Shown: in pieces, positions 14,162-15,110 of the stretch
Layout of the letters: each line of letters opens with the position of its first letter
How positions within the stretch are numbered: position 1 is the first letter of the stretch
Made by a program: the position numbers and the translations under genes
The notes under the pieces: generated by a model
What the model was told of the DNA's origin: nothing
Databases searched by the model: none
Seen by the model: the letters and a program-made list of their open reading frames with translations, nothing else
NCBI GenBank assembly: GCA_002393865.1
Contig: DGUD01000021.1
Location: 1-15,110 of the forward strand
Direction: 5' to 3'
DNA: 15,110 nt
Source of the DNA: Treponema sp. UBA4319
Lineage (GTDB): Bacteria > Spirochaetota > Spirochaetia > Treponematales > Treponemataceae

Positions 14162-15110
14162 TCAGTCCTCAATCATCAGGGATTTGCCCTGATACTTCGG
14201 CAGAAATTTCTTTATGCCGCCGCTCTCAAAGCTGACGCGGATAACCAATTCCCCGTCGGGGGAACGTTCCGTCCCGATGACCTGCCCGTGCCCGTAGTCA
14301 TCGTGGTAGATTCCCGTTCCCATACGATATCTGCCTGCAAGGGAATCTTCGCCGCCTTCCCCCGCCGCACCCGCGGCAAAGGCATGGGGACGCTCGCCGA
14401 GAATGCGCACATTCCCGCTGCCCATCTCCGCCAAAAAGGGACTGGGCTGCATATAATTCGTGCGCCCGTACAGGCGGCGCAGCCCGCAGGAAGTCAGATA
14501 CAGCTCGTCCTTTGCGCGGGTAATCCCCACATAGAACAGGCGGCGCTCCTCCTCCAGCTCGCTTCCGCTTTTGTCCTCCCGCGGAAAGACGCCGCTCTCC
14601 ATGCCGGTGATGATGACACGGGGGAATTCCAAGCCCTTTGTGTTGTGCAGCGTGATGAGCGTGACCGCATCGCGTGCAGCAGCCTCATCGTCTGCCTCAA
14701 GCGTCCTGTCCAGCTGGATATGGTCAAGGAAATCCAGCAGCCCCTGCCGCGTGCAGGGATAGAGCACGGCGCTGTTCACCAGCTCCTGCAGGTTGGCAAG
14801 CTTCTGCGTGCCGGACACATCGTCCTGCGACTTGTGGAATTCCTCAAGCCCGGACTTGCGCACGACAAGCTCCACGAATTCCGAGAGCTTCTTTGCGGGA
14901 ACAGCAGGCACAGGCTGCTCCTGCCCGCCATCGGGCGCATCCGGCAGCAGGGAGCTGAATTCCTCCGCGAGCGAGCTGAACGCCTGTATGCCTTCCTGCG
15001 CCTTTTTGCCAAGCTTTACGCTCCGGCAGGCCGCAAGCAGCGAGACCCCGGCACCAGCCGCAACAATCTTATCCTGCGAGACAGGACCGATGCCGCGCAC
15101 CGGCTTGTTC
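14162..15110 (-). CDS. UvrD/PcrA-type superfamily 1 DNA helicase, C-terminal part (5' end beyond window)
   Basis: The frame is open to the right edge; the visible part is 315 residues from NKPVRGIGPVS to the stop. It holds helicase motif V (TLHNTKGLEF, about 14624-14653) and motif VI (EEERRLFYVGITRAKDELYL, about 14495-14554), which bind ATP and couple it to unwinding. The last 55 residues (DYGHGQVIG, then VSFESGGIKKF) match the C-terminal Tudor-like domain of UvrD/PcrA that binds RNA polymerase in related proteins. The walker A and DEXX motifs would lie outside the window. Likely roles are nucleotide excision repair and removal of blocked replication or transcription complexes. Rep-like helicases are less likely because of the C-terminal domain. 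No frameshift is seen. Confidence 0.92.
   Translation of the reverse strand, partial: NKPVRGIGPVSQDKIVAAGAGVSLLAACRSVKLGKKAQEGIQAFSSLAEEFSSLLPDAPDGGQEQPVPAVPAKKLSEFVELVVRKSGLEEFHKSQDDVSGTQKLANLQELVNSAVLYPCTRQGLLDFLDHIQLDRTLEADDEAAARDAVTLITLHNTKGLEFPRVIITGMESGVFPREDKSGSELEEERRLFYVGITRAKDELYLTSCGLRRLYGRTNYMQPSPFLAEMGSGNVRILGERPHAFAAGAAGEGGEDSLAGRYRMGTGIYHDDYGHGQVIGTERSPDGELVIRVSFESGGIKKFLPKYQGKSLMIED

Noticed and set aside
14109..14162. Upstream ATG at 14162 for the nicotinamidase-like gene
   Set aside because: The 18-residue extension has no family match, while GGGAGG is placed correctly for the ATG at 14108.
1..15110. CRISPR array, tRNA, rRNA, transposase or phage attachment site
   Set aside because: No evenly spaced direct repeats, cloverleaf-like sequences, ribosomal RNA motifs or recombinase genes were found on either strand.

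Overview
The window reads as part of a moderately GC-rich chromosome from a host-associated or gut bacterium, most likely a Treponema-like spirochaete. The reasons are three short lipoprotein signal peptides (LTSC, LASC and LVSC lipoboxes) on putative surface proteins, an LplB/LplC-type CUT1 sugar transporter, strong GGAGG ribosome sites, and a TrpB-like enzyme with no TrpA beside it. A Lachnospiraceae-type Firmicute is the main alternative. The assignment is inference from gene content; no ribosomal marker is present.

Region 1 (1-10799) is a fructan/fructo-oligosaccharide utilisation locus. A LacI-family regulator (minus strand, its last codons cut by the left edge) faces a seven-gene plus-strand operon across an AT-rich 338-bp divergent region. 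That region holds a consensus sigma-70 promoter (TTGACA-N17-TATACT), repeated TTTAC/GTAAA words that are candidate operators, and a long leader ending in a hairpin just before the first ribosome site. The operon order is: two CUT1 permeases, a 557-residue solute-binding lipoprotein, a 606-residue lipoprotein with an Ig-like domain and three beta-sandwich modules, a divergent GH32 lipoprotein, a cytoplasmic GH32 with classical motifs, and a PfkB fructokinase whose ATG overlaps the GH32 stop. The implied route is surface binding and cleavage of fructan, import of oligosaccharides, internal hydrolysis to fructose, and phosphorylation. No transporter ATPase is encoded, so a shared MsmX/UgpC-type ATPase from elsewhere is presumably used.

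Region 2 (10800-12499) carries a convergent TrpB2-type PLP enzyme (minus strand) separated from the fructokinase by a strong inverted repeat. Beyond its start lies a cluster of overlapping palindromes (about 12375-12478), unusually dense structure for a short intergenic gap. It may be a REP-like element or a switching leader.

Region 3 (12500-15110) has a DUF1796 (papain-like thiol hydrolase) protein fused to a C-terminal Rossmann-like domain on the plus strand, with different codon habits from its neighbours. It converges on a nicotinamidase-like cysteine hydrolase, which lies downstream of the 3' part of a UvrD/PcrA helicase gene that runs off the right edge. No tRNA, rRNA, CRISPR array, transposase or phage gene was seen.
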